Part shown: one piece after another, positions 1 to 6,607 of the stretch
Numbering within the stretch: position 1 is the first letter of the stretch
Layout: each line of letters begins with the position of its first letter
Program-made: the position numbers and the translations under genes
DNA from: Bacilli bacterium
GTDB taxonomy: Bacteria; Bacillota; Bacilli; Tumebacillales; JAQBPP01
Reading direction: 5' to 3'
Assembly (NCBI GenBank): GCA_028287455.1
Contig: JAQBPP010000004.1
Span: 1-8,030 of the forward strand
Length of the DNA: 8,030 nt
The notes under the pieces: model-generated
What the model saw: only the letters and a program-made list of their open reading frames with translations
Told to the model about the DNA's origin: nothing
Databases searched by the model: none

Positions 1-374
1 TTGCTCATTTCTGGTACCGTGACCGTCCTTTTGTGGCATTGGGGAATAAAAACATGACTCAACTCATTCCACATGCTGTTGACGCTTCATTCCCTAGCGA
101 TCATACATCCGGAAGTTTTGCTTTTGCAGCTGCTTCTTGGGGTAAGACCCAGAAATGGGTGAGCCGAACATTCACCGTCTTTGCGTTCGTCCAAATGTTC
201 TCCCGTGTTTATGTCGGCGTACACTGGCCAACCGACGTGTTAGCAAGCTTCGTCATTGGTATCATATCTGGACGCGTCATCCAATTGTTGTCTCCTCAAT
301 TGCGCGTGTTCACGAATATTGGGCTCCGCATATTCAATCACGGTAAGTACGCTGGAACCGTGAGCAAAAGCTAG
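1..374 (+). CDS. bcrC: Undecaprenyl-diphosphatase, PAP2 family (BcrC type), 3' part
   Basis: The gene enters from the left edge. The reading frame is open from position 3 and ends at a TAG at 372-374, so only about 123 C-terminal residues are present. All visible PAP2 phosphatase motifs are intact. The end of motif 1 is RDRPF at 18-32. Motif 2 is PSDHT from position 93, with the catalytic histidine at 102-104. Motif 3 is SR-x5-H-x3-D (SRVYVGVHWPTD) at 201-236. PSDH instead of the usual PSGH, and the preceding LIPHAVDASF, closely resemble B. subtilis BcrC as I remember it. Family members are membrane enzymes that dephosphorylate undecaprenyl diphosphate at the outer face of the membrane. This recycles the lipid carrier for peptidoglycan and gives bacitracin resistance. 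A GTG at 33 could be read as a start, but motif 1 lies upstream of it in frame, so the true start is outside the window. Assignment to BcrC rather than another PAP2 phosphatase is likely but rests on motifs only. Confidence 0.9.
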   Translation, partial: AHFWYRDRPFVALGNKNMTQLIPHAVDASFPSDHTSGSFAFAAASWGKTQKWVSRTFTVFAFVQMFSRVYVGVHWPTDVLASFVIGIISGRVIQLLSPQLRVFTNIGLRIFNHGKYAGTVSKS

Positions 375-400
375 GCAATCACAGCGAATTTTAAAGTAGC

Positions 401-431
401 AAGGATAGCACTTTAAGTGCTATCCTTTTTT
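401..431 (+). terminator. Rho-independent terminator of bcrC
   Basis: An 11-bp perfect stem (401-411 with 417-427, loop TTTAA) has its last bases inside a run of T at 426-431. It lies 26 bases after the bcrC stop. On the minus strand the stem is not followed by a clear T run, so it should mainly stop plus-strand transcription before the convergent Nudix gene. Confidence 0.92.
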
Positions 432-462
432 GCAATCAATGGAGTCTCCTCATCCTATCGGA

Positions 463-915
463 TTATTGCGTAATCTCACGAACCGTATTTATCCAGGAAG
501 GTGTATATTCTCTTAACTGGCATTCAGTGATCAGTTGAACTAAATACTTTTTATCGATGTCAGTAAACTTGTGTTTATCTTTCAAATCGATCCAGATAAT
601 GTCCTTTAAGCTGCGGTCTTCAGCCGCGAGAGACGATTCTTCTGGATCATATCCCAATATACATTTTTGGTCGCCGATATCGATCAGAAAAGTACGCGCG
701 TTTTCAGCCACTTCCTGTGAAAATTGAAAAATAATTTCACCTTTCACCTGCGCCTCTTCTTGTAATTCCCGCAGAACAGCCTGCGATGCGGTCTCGTAAG
801 TCTCGACAGCTCCACCAATAAAGAAGTGTCGTAACTGATTGCGGTTTCCAGCGAATCCATAAGCAAACAGCATTTTCTCATCACGAATGATGATTGCTTG
901 AGCGCGAATTGGCAT
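463..915 (-). CDS. Nudix hydrolase
   Basis: The protein is 150 residues, typical for a single Nudix domain. The Nudix box GX5EX7REUXEEXGU is present at residues 35-57: G35, E41, R49-E50 and E53-E54, the glutamates that bind the catalytic magnesium. The glycine near the end of the box is Gln56, a tolerated variation. Family members hydrolyse a nucleoside diphosphate linked to another group, cleaving the pyrophosphate. Substrate cannot be told from the box; housecleaning of modified nucleotides or a sugar-nucleotide substrate are both possible. The ATG at 915 is chosen over an in-frame ATG at 948 because GGAGG lies 7 bases upstream of it, and the protein then begins with the first beta strand (MPIRAQAIII). 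It converges on bcrC and diverges from the gene at 1167, so it appears to be a single-gene unit. I see no convincing promoter for it. Confidence 0.9.
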   Translation of the reverse strand: MPIRAQAIIIRDEKMLFAYGFAGNRNQLRHFFIGGAVETYETASQAVLRELQEEAQVKGEIIFQFSQEVAENARTFLIDIGDQKCILGYDPEESSLAAEDRSLKDIIWIDLKDKHKFTDIDKKYLVQLITECQLREYTPSWINTVREITQ

Positions 916-922
916 AATTTTG

Positions 923-927
923 CCTCC
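923..927 (-). promoter_or_regulatory. Ribosome binding site deciding the Nudix start
   Basis: Read on the minus strand this is GGAGG, followed by a 7-base spacer and ATG at 915. The in-frame ATGs further upstream, at 948 and 939, have no comparable site, so they are not favoured. Confidence 0.8.
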
Positions 928-1023
928 GTTCAGTTCCATGCAAGACATTCAACTATTTACGGATGATTTCCTGCTGTATTTGAGAAGAAGTGCAATCCCT
1001 TTTGTACGCTATTTAGCGACGTA

Positions 1024-1050
1024 ATGACCGAGACAGCAAACTGATATAAT
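1024..1050 (+). promoter_or_regulatory. Extended -10 promoter for the SgcJ/EcaC-like gene
   Basis: A perfect extended -10 box, TG-A-TATAAT, lies at 1042-1050. The best -35 candidate is ATGACC at 1024-1029 with a short 15-base spacer, which suits a promoter relying on the TG extension. Transcription would start near 1057 and give a leader of about 110 bases before the ATG at 1167. Confidence 0.65.
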
Positions 1051-1166
1051 GAAGTACATGTGTCTTTTGATCTTCGGCAACTAATGAGGGAAAATAATTT
1101 CTGAAACACTTATGAAAGTAAACAACTTGAGACATTCAGTCCAACTCAATTCAGGAGGTTACTGTT

Positions 1167-1616
1167 ATGAATGGCCAGCAAGAAATCGAAGTCCGTGCGC
1201 TGTATCAACAACTTCTCGAAGGCTGGAACCAACGCAGCGCAGCCGCCATGGCTGCTCCTTTTACAGAGGAAGGTGAATTGATCGGATTCGATGGCAGTCA
1301 GATCACAAGACGAGCAGAGATCGCTTCACATCTTGAACAGATCTTCAGCAACCACCTGACTCCCGCTTATGTGGGCAAAGTTAAGACAATTCGTCTTCTG
1401 AGTCCCGAAGTGGTGGGTCTACGTGCAATGGCAGGCATGGTTCCGCCTGGACAGACGGACATCCAACCTAACCTCAACACCATTCACACAATGATCGCTG
1501 TGAACCGTGAGGGCAGCTGGCTTGTCGCACTTTTTCAAAACACCCCGGCTCAGTTCCATGGACGACCGGAGATGGTTCAAGAATTTACTGACGAGCTGCG
1601 GCAGTTGCTGAGATGA
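1167..1616 (+). CDS. SgcJ/EcaC-like (SnoaL-like / DUF4440, NTF2-fold) protein
   Basis: The protein is 149 residues and cytosolic, with no signal peptide or membrane segment. The N-terminal helix with LYQQLLEGWNQRSAAAMAAPF, followed by the strand ELIGFDGSQ, is the typical opening of NTF2-fold SnoaL-like proteins. The end, ALFQNTPAQFHGRPE near residues 121-135, is what I recall from proteins annotated as SgcJ/EcaC family oxidoreductases. The fold forms a cone-shaped pocket that is used for very different reactions, so the oxidoreductase label carries little functional weight and I give no substrate. AGGAGG at 1153-1158, 8 bases before the ATG, fixes the start. The gene has its own extended -10 promoter and a long leader, and it stands alone between a divergent and a convergent neighbour. 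No ordinary terminator follows; the first structure downstream is the long inverted repeat at 1693-1749. Confidence 0.75.
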   Translation: MNGQQEIEVRALYQQLLEGWNQRSAAAMAAPFTEEGELIGFDGSQITRRAEIASHLEQIFSNHLTPAYVGKVKTIRLLSPEVVGLRAMAGMVPPGQTDIQPNLNTIHTMIAVNREGSWLVALFQNTPAQFHGRPEMVQEFTDELRQLLR

Positions 1617-1670
1617 GATGTATGAACCAGAGGATCATCGGGCTTCAAGACATGTGACAGGCGGAGTAAC

Positions 1671-1771
1671 GGGAATTTTTTACGGGTGACTTTTGTAACC
1701 TTGTTTCCACCTTGCAATCATTTACTGTTTGATGGAAACAAGGTTACAACCAGAGCCAGTGAGCAATTCCC
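1671..1771. repeat. Long inverted repeat / hairpin in the convergent intergenic region
   Basis: A perfect 17-bp inverted repeat, TTGTAACCTTGTTTCCA at 1693-1709 and its reverse complement at 1733-1749, flanks a 23-base loop. A second, outer pair, GGGAATT at 1671-1677 and AATTCCC at 1765-1771, lies at exactly equal distance (15 bases) outside each arm, giving a symmetrical 101-bp structure. The 15-base segments between the pairs match poorly. Neither strand has a T run directly after the stem, so it does not look like a standard intrinsic terminator, although its position between convergent genes would suit one. I see no flanking target duplication. The nature is unknown; a small mobile palindrome or a transcription barrier are both possible. 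Confidence 0.8.
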
Positions 1772-1799
1772 CTTCTTCGCACTCCACATATCTTGATCC

Positions 1800-2219
1800 C
1801 TAGTCTTCCCACTTCCTCCGCAGCGCTTCCACCCAGTCGCCACCACTCAACAAAACCGCACGCCGCCCAAGCGCCCGAATTTGCTCGGGACGCTGTACGT
1901 ATACATAGCAGTTCATCCTTTGCCCCTGTTCCGTCTCCGCCTCTTGAATCACACGCTCGTACTCATTGTCGCTGTCGATCCCGTGATACCCTTCCAACTC
2001 GTCCAAGTCCGGGAGCACCTTGTCCAACTCTTCAAACTCATACAGTTCACCATAGACCTTGCCTTCTCCAGGAACAACAGCCGGATAACCAAACGGCAAA
2101 TCGTAAAGAACGCCTGAAAGGGTGGCCTTCCAGCAGTCCGAGTATCTTCCGGCAATCAAATCATGATAGGACTGACTTTGGCGCAGTGTGCCATAGACAA
2201 ACACGTACCCTTTTGGCAT
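1800..2219 (-). CDS. Gamma-glutamylcyclotransferase / AIG2-fold protein, last gene of the TPP-controlled operon
   Basis: The protein is 139 residues, the usual length of the single-domain GGCT/AIG2 fold. It begins with the substrate-loop motif VYGTLR (residues 8-13). The segment DLDELEGY at 71-78 contains the glutamate (E76) that acts as general acid-base in family members. The later pattern YERV...CYVYV also fits. Characterised relatives release 5-oxoproline from gamma-glutamyl amino acids or gamma-glutamyl amines. Here the start lies only 6 bases after the tenA stop, on the same strand, so the gene should be co-transcribed with the thiamin salvage genes. Its ribosome binding site is weak (GGGA about 10 bases upstream, inside the tenA end), suggesting translational coupling. 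A role on a gamma-glutamylated intermediate of pyrimidine salvage is inference only. Fold assignment is strong, substrate unknown. Confidence 0.88.
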   Translation of the reverse strand: MPKGYVFVYGTLRQSQSYHDLIAGRYSDCWKATLSGVLYDLPFGYPAVVPGEGKVYGELYEFEELDKVLPDLDELEGYHGIDSDNEYERVIQEAETEQGQRMNCYVYVQRPEQIRALGRRAVLLSGGDWVEALRRKWED

Positions 2220-2225
2220 CCGCGT

Positions 2226-2879
2226 CTAATCCCAACCCTCAAGTGTATAAGCCATTTGCCAGAATTGCAGCTCATAGTGGCTGGAGATCACAAAATGCTG
2301 GATCATTCGGTTCCGCTCCGCTTCTGACGCGGCTTCCGCCAATTCATCTAACCGATCAATCTGTTCTTGCACCAGATTACCAAACCACTCATCCCCGTAT
2401 GTGGCAATCCACTTATCATAGATCGGATGATTCGGTTTTGCGTGTGCGTAAATCTTGCCGATCTCCCAGTACAGCCAGTAACAAGGAAGAATCGCCGCAA
2501 TGATTTCACCGACAGTCCCGAAAGACGCAACTGACAGAAGATGAGTTACATATTTATAAGCTGTGGGCGCTGGTACAAATGAGCGATCAGGCACAATCCC
2601 CAGATCGTTAAAAAACGCTTCATGCAGGGCGTGTTCAGCTGACGACGTAGATTGCGCGTGAAACGCAAGCCGCCCGGCCATTTCAAGCGTTGGCGCGCCC
2701 GCTGCTGCGAGCGATTGAGCCTTGGCAAAATTCGTCAAGTAGTAAGAATCCTGCTTCAGATAATGGATAAAACGGTTAATATCAAGTGTCCCCTCTGCAA
2801 TTTCCCGCACAAAAGGATGCACAAAACTCGCTTGCCAAAGCGGATCTACAAGCTGCCGCAATTCAGCAGTAAATTTCAT
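2226..2879 (-). CDS. tenA: Aminopyrimidine aminohydrolase / thiaminase II, TenA
   Basis: TenA hydrolyses thiamin or, physiologically, 4-amino-5-aminomethyl-2-methylpyrimidine to HMP, which re-enters thiamin synthesis in the cytosol. The 217-residue protein aligns by eye with B. subtilis TenA along its length. Active-site residues appear conserved: D44 in QDSYYL, Y47, the catalytic C133 in LPCYWLYWE, Y137, Y161 and E203 in HYELQFW. The catalytic cysteine places it in the TenA_C class. It ends at EGWD and lacks the short C-terminal tail of the B. subtilis protein, which is outside the active site. The ATG at 2879 is chosen because AAGGAGGG lies 10 bases upstream; the frame stays open to 3107, but that part is an antisense-frame shadow over the T-component gene and lacks family similarity. 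It lies 20 bases after ykoC and 6 bases before the cyclotransferase gene, in the TPP-riboswitch operon. Confidence 0.96.
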   Translation of the reverse strand: MKFTAELRQLVDPLWQASFVHPFVREIAEGTLDINRFIHYLKQDSYYLTNFAKAQSLAAAGAPTLEMAGRLAFHAQSTSSAEHALHEAFFNDLGIVPDRSFVPAPTAYKYVTHLLSVASFGTVGEIIAAILPCYWLYWEIGKIYAHAKPNHPIYDKWIATYGDEWFGNLVQEQIDRLDELAEAASEAERNRMIQHFVISSHYELQFWQMAYTLEGWD

Positions 2880-2889
2880 CGTGATTGTA

Positions 2890-2897
2890 CCCTCCTT
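2890..2897 (-). promoter_or_regulatory. Ribosome binding site deciding the tenA start
   Basis: Minus-strand AAGGAGGG is followed by 10 bases and then ATG at 2879. It makes the 217-residue form of TenA the translated one and excludes the in-frame extension up to 3107. Confidence 0.85.
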
Positions 2898-2899
2898 TG

Positions 2900-3649
2900 T
2901 TAAAAAGCAATAATTATCACCAGATTGGCAGCAAGTAAAACCAATCCATAGAGTACATCCCTCATACCGCGGTGAATCTGTCGATAATAAGTACGGGGAC
3001 CATTGGTGAAACCGCGGGCCTCCATCGCCACAGCCACGCGTTCGCTGGTGCGAATCGCCTGGCTTAACAGCGGCAAGGCATAAGTGACGATGCGCGTCAC
3101 CGACCATTTTGCATCCCGCCCGCGCAGCTGACGAGCTGCCCGCAGTTTATGCCATTCTTCTTTAAACATCGGCATAAAGCGAATACCGGCTAAAATTCCA
3201 TACGCGAATTTCGGCGGCACGCGTAAATCCTGACAAAGACTTACGATGAGATCCGTGAGGTCAGTAGTAGAAACAAACAGCACCCCGTAAGTGACAGAAG
3301 TGAGCATGCGAAACGCGAGAACAATTCCGTTAATAACTCCAGTTTTGGAAAAGTGGTACCACAAGAAATGATACACAGTAGCATCATTTGTGGTCGAATA
3401 GGCTGCCTGAAAAAACACATAAAAAAAGAAAAATACCGCAAACGGCAGCAACCGTTTCAGCAAGGTGATTAACGAGAGTCCACCAATAGTGAGCATGAGT
3501 ACGATCGGCGGCACGACCGATAACACAGCTTGCAAAGGATGGTGGACTAGCGCTAATGCAAACAAAACGATCATCGTTATTAGCAGCTTGTAACTGGGAT
3601 TTAATTTGGCAGCTAGAGACTTGGCCTGCGCTATGGCTGCTTGCTCCAT
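2900..3649 (-). CDS. ykoC: ECF transporter T component (EcfT/YkoC type)
   Basis: The 249-residue integral membrane protein is the coupling subunit of an energy-coupling-factor importer. It links the ATPase to the substrate-binding subunit. Hydrophobic segments are visible around residues 20-37, 40-60, 67-84, 105-128 and 231-248. Two cytoplasmic coupling helices carry the expected Ala-Arg-X signatures: AARQLRGRD at 171-179 and AMEARGF at 208-214, with the ARG triplet at 211-213. These contact the two nucleotide-binding domains. The start at 3649 has GGGGAGG 7 bases upstream and overlaps the end of the ATPase gene by 19 bases, so translation is probably coupled. With the S and A genes adjacent, this is a dedicated (group I) ECF system. 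The symbol follows the B. subtilis ykoEDC order rather than a sequence search. Confidence 0.9.
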   Translation of the reverse strand: MEQAAIAQAKSLAAKLNPSYKLLITMIVLFALALVHHPLQAVLSVVPPIVLMLTIGGLSLITLLKRLLPFAVFFFFYVFFQAAYSTTNDATVYHFLWYHFSKTGVINGIVLAFRMLTSVTYGVLFVSTTDLTDLIVSLCQDLRVPPKFAYGILAGIRFMPMFKEEWHKLRAARQLRGRDAKWSVTRIVTYALPLLSQAIRTSERVAVAMEARGFTNGPRTYYRQIHRGMRDVLYGLVLLAANLVIIIAF

Positions 3650-5244
3650 GGAAACGCCTCCCCTCGCCTCAGGCTTGCCCGCTCTTTTGTCAAGCGAGGC
3701 GCAAACAAATTGGCTGCTTGCAGCAATCCACGGTCACGCAGTAACTCATCCGGCAGGCCGTCGAACAGCAGGCCGCCCTGTCCCAACACCAGTACCCGTG
3801 TGGCATACTGCTCCACAATCTCCATATCGTGCGTTGTCATTAGAATGGCAGCTTGCGTTTGGTGCAACTGTTGCAGTTTTTCAAGAATCGCAAGTTGCGT
3901 ACGCGCATCTTGCCCAAAAGTAGGTTCATCGAGCAAGTAAAGTCGATGGTGTTCGCGTAGCATGCAGGCCACGCTTAGCCTGCGCTTTTGTCCTTGGCTG
4001 AGCGCAAAAGGGCTTAACTCCACGCTGTTTTGCAAACCAAACTCAGCTAATAGCTGCAGGTCTTCCGGATCCGGTTGCCTGTCTCCCACCATTCGGTTGC
4101 TGATTTCGTCAATCACTCGCTCGTAGATAAATTGATGCTCCGGATTTTGAAACACAAACGCAATCAGCTTGGAAACGTCAGCGCGACTCAGTTTCTTCAA
4201 CGGTTTGCCACTCAGTTGAACGGATCCTGCAGTTAGTTTCTTGAGGCCGGCAAGCGCATGCAAAAGTGACGACTTACCGGCTCCATTTTCGCCCAGCACT
4301 GCGATCCACTCGCCGGACTGCACAGTGAAGGTTAACTCTTGCCAAACCAGCTTGGCTCCATAGCGCAGTTCACCGTGGTCCAACGCGGCAACAGGCGCCG
4401 AACTCTTAGCAGATGCAAGCGTATCTGCTTGCGTGTAACTATCCCCTCCCGTGCGACCGCTCGCTTCCGGCAGCACAATTCCTTGCTCCAAAAGCCATTC
4501 CCACTCCTGCGCAATCACTTGCAAAGTGGGTCCAGTGCGATGCAGTCGGCCGGTAGAATCGAGCAAGACGACTCGCTCGACAAACGGAAGCAGCGCATCA
4601 AATTTATGTTCAATAATGACAACTGTCTGGCCTTGCCTGATTAATTCCTCGACTTGCTCAAACACCAGTTGAGTCGAAGCAGGATCGAGGTTGGCAGTCG
4701 GTTCATCCAACAGATAAAAACTTGGCTGCATGGCAAATGCACACGCCAGCGCGAGCTTTTGCTTCATACCGCCTGACAAGCTGGTGGTAGTTGCAGAACC
4801 GTCGACCTGCAGCCCAAACTGCTGCAGGGAAGTATGAATAATGGGATCCATCTCAGCGGGAGGCATCTGTAGATTCTCCAGCCCGAACGCGACCTCATCC
4901 TGTACCTCAACCATGCAAAATTGCGCCTCTGGGTCCTGAAACACAATCCCCACTCCGCCAGACTGCAGCACTGCCGGGGCGTAGTTGACCTCTCCTGTCA
5001 CTGTCGCCTCAATCGAACGCGGCAGCAGCCCTGCGATGACCTGCGACAGCGTGCTTTTTCCGCAGCCGCTTGCACCCAGCAGCAAGACTGACTCCCCTGC
5101 ACAAAGCGTCAGATCGATCCCTTGCAGAACCTGGCTTCCTTGCTCAAATGACACACTGACGTCCTTTAATTCTACCAAGACTGTTTTCTGCCTGCATTCT
5201 ATAATTGAAGGGTCTCCACATAGTGGAGACACATTTGTGCTCAT
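3631..5244 (-). CDS. ykoD: ECF transporter ATPase with two fused ABC domains (YkoD type)
   Basis: The 537-residue protein holds two complete nucleotide-binding domains in tandem and would supply both ATPases of the importer. Domain 1 has the Walker A GASGCGKST at 57-65, Q-loop Q103, signature LSGGM at 156-160, Walker B FYLLDE ending at 181 and H-loop H213. Domain 2 has Walker A GENGAGKSS at 318-326, Q366, signature LSQGQ at 415-419, Walker B LYLLDE ending at 440 and H472. All catalytic elements look intact in both halves, so both sites could hydrolyse ATP. The linker, about 250-295, is Ser/Ala/Thr rich. The ATG at 5244 is supported by AGGGAG 9 bases upstream, although it gives about 22 residues before the first core strand. 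It starts 6 bases after the ykoE stop and overlaps the T-component gene by 19 bases. Confidence 0.94.
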   Translation of the reverse strand: MSTNVSPLCGDPSIIECRQKTVLVELKDVSVSFEQGSQVLQGIDLTLCAGESVLLLGASGCGKSTLSQVIAGLLPRSIEATVTGEVNYAPAVLQSGGVGIVFQDPEAQFCMVEVQDEVAFGLENLQMPPAEMDPIIHTSLQQFGLQVDGSATTTSLSGGMKQKLALACAFAMQPSFYLLDEPTANLDPASTQLVFEQVEELIRQGQTVVIIEHKFDALLPFVERVVLLDSTGRLHRTGPTLQVIAQEWEWLLEQGIVLPEASGRTGGDSYTQADTLASAKSSAPVAALDHGELRYGAKLVWQELTFTVQSGEWIAVLGENGAGKSSLLHALAGLKKLTAGSVQLSGKPLKKLSRADVSKLIAFVFQNPEHQFIYERVIDEISNRMVGDRQPDPEDLQLLAEFGLQNSVELSPFALSQGQKRRLSVACMLREHHRLYLLDEPTFGQDARTQLAILEKLQQLHQTQAAILMTTHDMEIVEQYATRVLVLGQGGLLFDGLPDELLRDRGLLQAANLFAPRLTKERASLRRGEAFPWSKQP

Positions 5245-5250
5245 CCTGTA

Positions 5251-5805
5251 TTACTCCCTGCCAGCGATCTTGAAGTTGCGCAATACACCTGTTCTCTTCA
5301 GCGCATCGCCAATCAGTTTCGGCAGCACTCCAGCCAGAATCGCTCCGCTGATCATCGATACGACTAACCAGCCGATCATGTTGCCAACCGAGTATTGGTT
5401 AACGCCCTGCCAGTAGTAGCTGTAAAAGGTATTGCCGATCCCGCCAACCGCCCCGGACAGCATCATCGTTGTTATTCCCCACTTCTGGTAACGCGTAGCT
5501 AAAAATGGAATTTCTGCACCAAGCCCTTGAAAGAGCCCAATGAATACAGCTGCCATCCCATAAGGGCTGCCCAATGCAAATTCAGCAAATGCGCCGACTA
5601 ATTCAGCCAGCAGCGCAGCTCCTGGTTTACGTACGATATAAGCGACCAGACCGCTCGCAATCCACCACAAACCGTTGAATGCGGCTTGCGCAACCGGACT
5701 TGCTGCATGCACGACCTGGAACAGAAAATCCCACCCCAGATAAATCGCTCCGCAGACAACGGATAATACAGCAGCCACCACAATTTCTCTCAACTTCCAA
5801 CTCAT
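5251..5805 (-). CDS. ykoE: ECF transporter substrate-binding (S) component, YkoE family
   Basis: The 184-residue membrane protein is predicted to bind a thiamin-related substrate in the membrane and hand it to the ATPase and T component. Hydrophobic segments run through most of the chain (about 8-30, 44-58, 62-78, 84-96, 110-125, 140-162). The conserved YkoE stretch RKPGAALLAEL at 59-69, followed by ALGSPYG, and QGLGAEIPF at 93-101 are clearly recognisable. AAGGAGG lies 7 bases before the ATG at 5805, and the gene is the first behind the TPP riboswitch, which supports a thiamin or pyrimidine precursor as cargo. YkoE differs in sequence from the thiamin-binding ThiT family. B. subtilis carries ykoF in front of ykoE; no such gene is present here. 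Confidence 0.93.
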   Translation of the reverse strand: MSWKLREIVVAAVLSVVCGAIYLGWDFLFQVVHAASPVAQAAFNGLWWIASGLVAYIVRKPGAALLAELVGAFAEFALGSPYGMAAVFIGLFQGLGAEIPFLATRYQKWGITTMMLSGAVGGIGNTFYSYYWQGVNQYSVGNMIGWLVVSMISGAILAGVLPKLIGDALKRTGVLRNFKIAGRE

Positions 5806-5848
5806 TTGAAATCCTCCTTATATATAGCCGAAATCGGAATACAAAATG

Positions 5849-5884
5849 AAAAACTCCCTTAGCTGCGCAGACCAGCCAAGGAAG
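5849..5884 (-). terminator. Conditional intrinsic terminator of the TPP riboswitch leader
   Basis: On the minus strand a 12-bp stem (bases 5884-5873 with 5865-5854, including two G-U pairs) closes a 7-base loop and is followed by TTTTT (5853-5849). It sits between the aptamer and ykoE. Its 5' arm can instead pair with the 3' edge of the aptamer: GAGGAAG at 5917-5911 with CTTCCTT at 5884-5878. This gives mutually exclusive antiterminator and terminator structures. Confidence 0.85.
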
Positions 5885-5906
5885 CTCTATGTGACGCTTC
5901 ATCGCT

Positions 5907-5990
5907 GGCACTTCCTCCCGCTGGTATGATCCAGATCGAGTCTAAAGGGTTAGCATTCGCTTCTCAGCCAATTGAGGCACCCCTAGTACC
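5907..5990 (-). promoter_or_regulatory. TPP riboswitch (THI box) aptamer
   Basis: Read on the minus strand, the conserved THI-box blocks occur in order: AGGGGTGCC, GGCTGAGAA, ACCCTT, then GATCTGGATCATACCAGCG and GGAGGAAG. The ends pair as a 6-bp P1 (GGTACT at 5990-5985 with AGTGCC at 5912-5907, one G-U). The aptamer binds thiamin pyrophosphate. Here it is followed by a terminator that overlaps an alternative pairing, so TPP should cause premature termination and low TPP should allow expression of the ykoE-to-cyclotransferase operon. Confidence 0.95.
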
Positions 5991-6018
5991 AAGGCGTATT
6001 CAGTTGTTTCCTGCCATG

Positions 6019-6047
6019 AACATATCACTAGTTCACTTTGTTGTAAA
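6019..6047 (-). promoter_or_regulatory. Promoter of the TPP-riboswitch operon
   Basis: The minus strand shows TTTACA (6047-6042), a 17-base spacer and TATGTT (6024-6019), preceded by a TG one base before the -10 box. Transcription would begin near 6012, about 20 bases before the aptamer, giving a leader of roughly 207 bases. Position and spacing fit the riboswitch well. Confidence 0.75.
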
Positions 6048-6103
6048 TACTCTATTTTGTTGGTAGTGTAGGAGTATCTACTTTTTAAGGGAGGTTTCGA
6101 GCC

Positions 6104-6583
6104 ATGAGTTCGACTGCTCATCAGGAATTGTTACAACGGTTTGAGCAAGGTGTGGAGGCCCTGGAACAAGCGATTCAAGGGCTAACTGAGGAACAATTGC
6201 TTTTTCATAAAGCGGCTGGTAAATGGTCCATCAAACAGATCGCCATTCACGTAGCCGATACGGAACTCGCTATATCATTTCGTCTGCGCAACATCTTGTC
6301 AGTCGATCGCCCGCCCGTCCAGCCATTTGATCAAGACAAATGGACCGAAGGGCTGCACTATGAACAGCAGGACCTGGCCACTGCTCTATCTTACTTCAAG
6401 ATACTGCGGCAAGGGAATGTCGCTCTTTTACAATCGATTTCCGACTCGGATTGGCAGCGTGTTGGCGTTCATCCTTCGATGGGCGACGTCACCCTGGAGT
6501 CGCTCGTCCAGTTGTACACCAAACACGTTTACAATCACGTGGAGCAGATCAAACAAAGTCTTGCGGCGCAGCAAAACGGGTAA
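6104..6583 (+). CDS. DinB-fold (DinB_2 / YfiT-like) putative metal-dependent enzyme
   Basis: The 159-residue protein has the four-helix-bundle pattern of the DinB/YfiT superfamily. The three histidines expected to bind a divalent metal are in place: H49 in WSIKQIAIHVADTE, and H141 and H145 in YTKHVYNHVEQI. Members include thiol transferases using bacillithiol or mycothiol and maleylpyruvate isomerases, but most, including those first named for DNA damage induction, have no known reaction. In Bacillales a bacillithiol-linked role is plausible and unproven. AAGGGAGG at 6087-6094, 9 bases before the ATG, fixes the start. It is transcribed divergently from the thiamin operon out of a region of about 100 bases; I could not pick a convincing promoter for it. 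A strong terminator follows. Confidence 0.88.
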   Translation: MSSTAHQELLQRFEQGVEALEQAIQGLTEEQLLFHKAAGKWSIKQIAIHVADTELAISFRLRNILSVDRPPVQPFDQDKWTEGLHYEQQDLATALSYFKILRQGNVALLQSISDSDWQRVGVHPSMGDVTLESLVQLYTKHVYNHVEQIKQSLAAQQNG

Positions 6584-6607
6584 TTTACTCTGGCACTACA
6601 TATTCAC

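Noticed and set aside
1007..1018. Short palindrome CGCTA-TT-TAGCG between the Nudix and SgcJ-like genes
   Set aside because: Five-base arms are expected by chance and it coincides with no convincing promoter element.
1671..1771. Reading the 101-bp inverted repeat as an IS remnant
   Set aside because: No transposase fragment lies nearby and no flanking direct repeat is visible, so only a repeat is claimed.
1793..2503. Plus-strand open frame of 236 codons opposite the cyclotransferase and tenA genes
   Set aside because: Composition is Ser/Pro/His/Arg rich with no domain, no ribosome binding site, and it spans two well-supported minus-strand genes; it is an antisense shadow.
2880..3107. In-frame N-terminal extension of TenA by 76 residues
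   Set aside because: It overlaps the T-component gene, has no family similarity, and the strong AAGGAGGG site points to the ATG at 2879.
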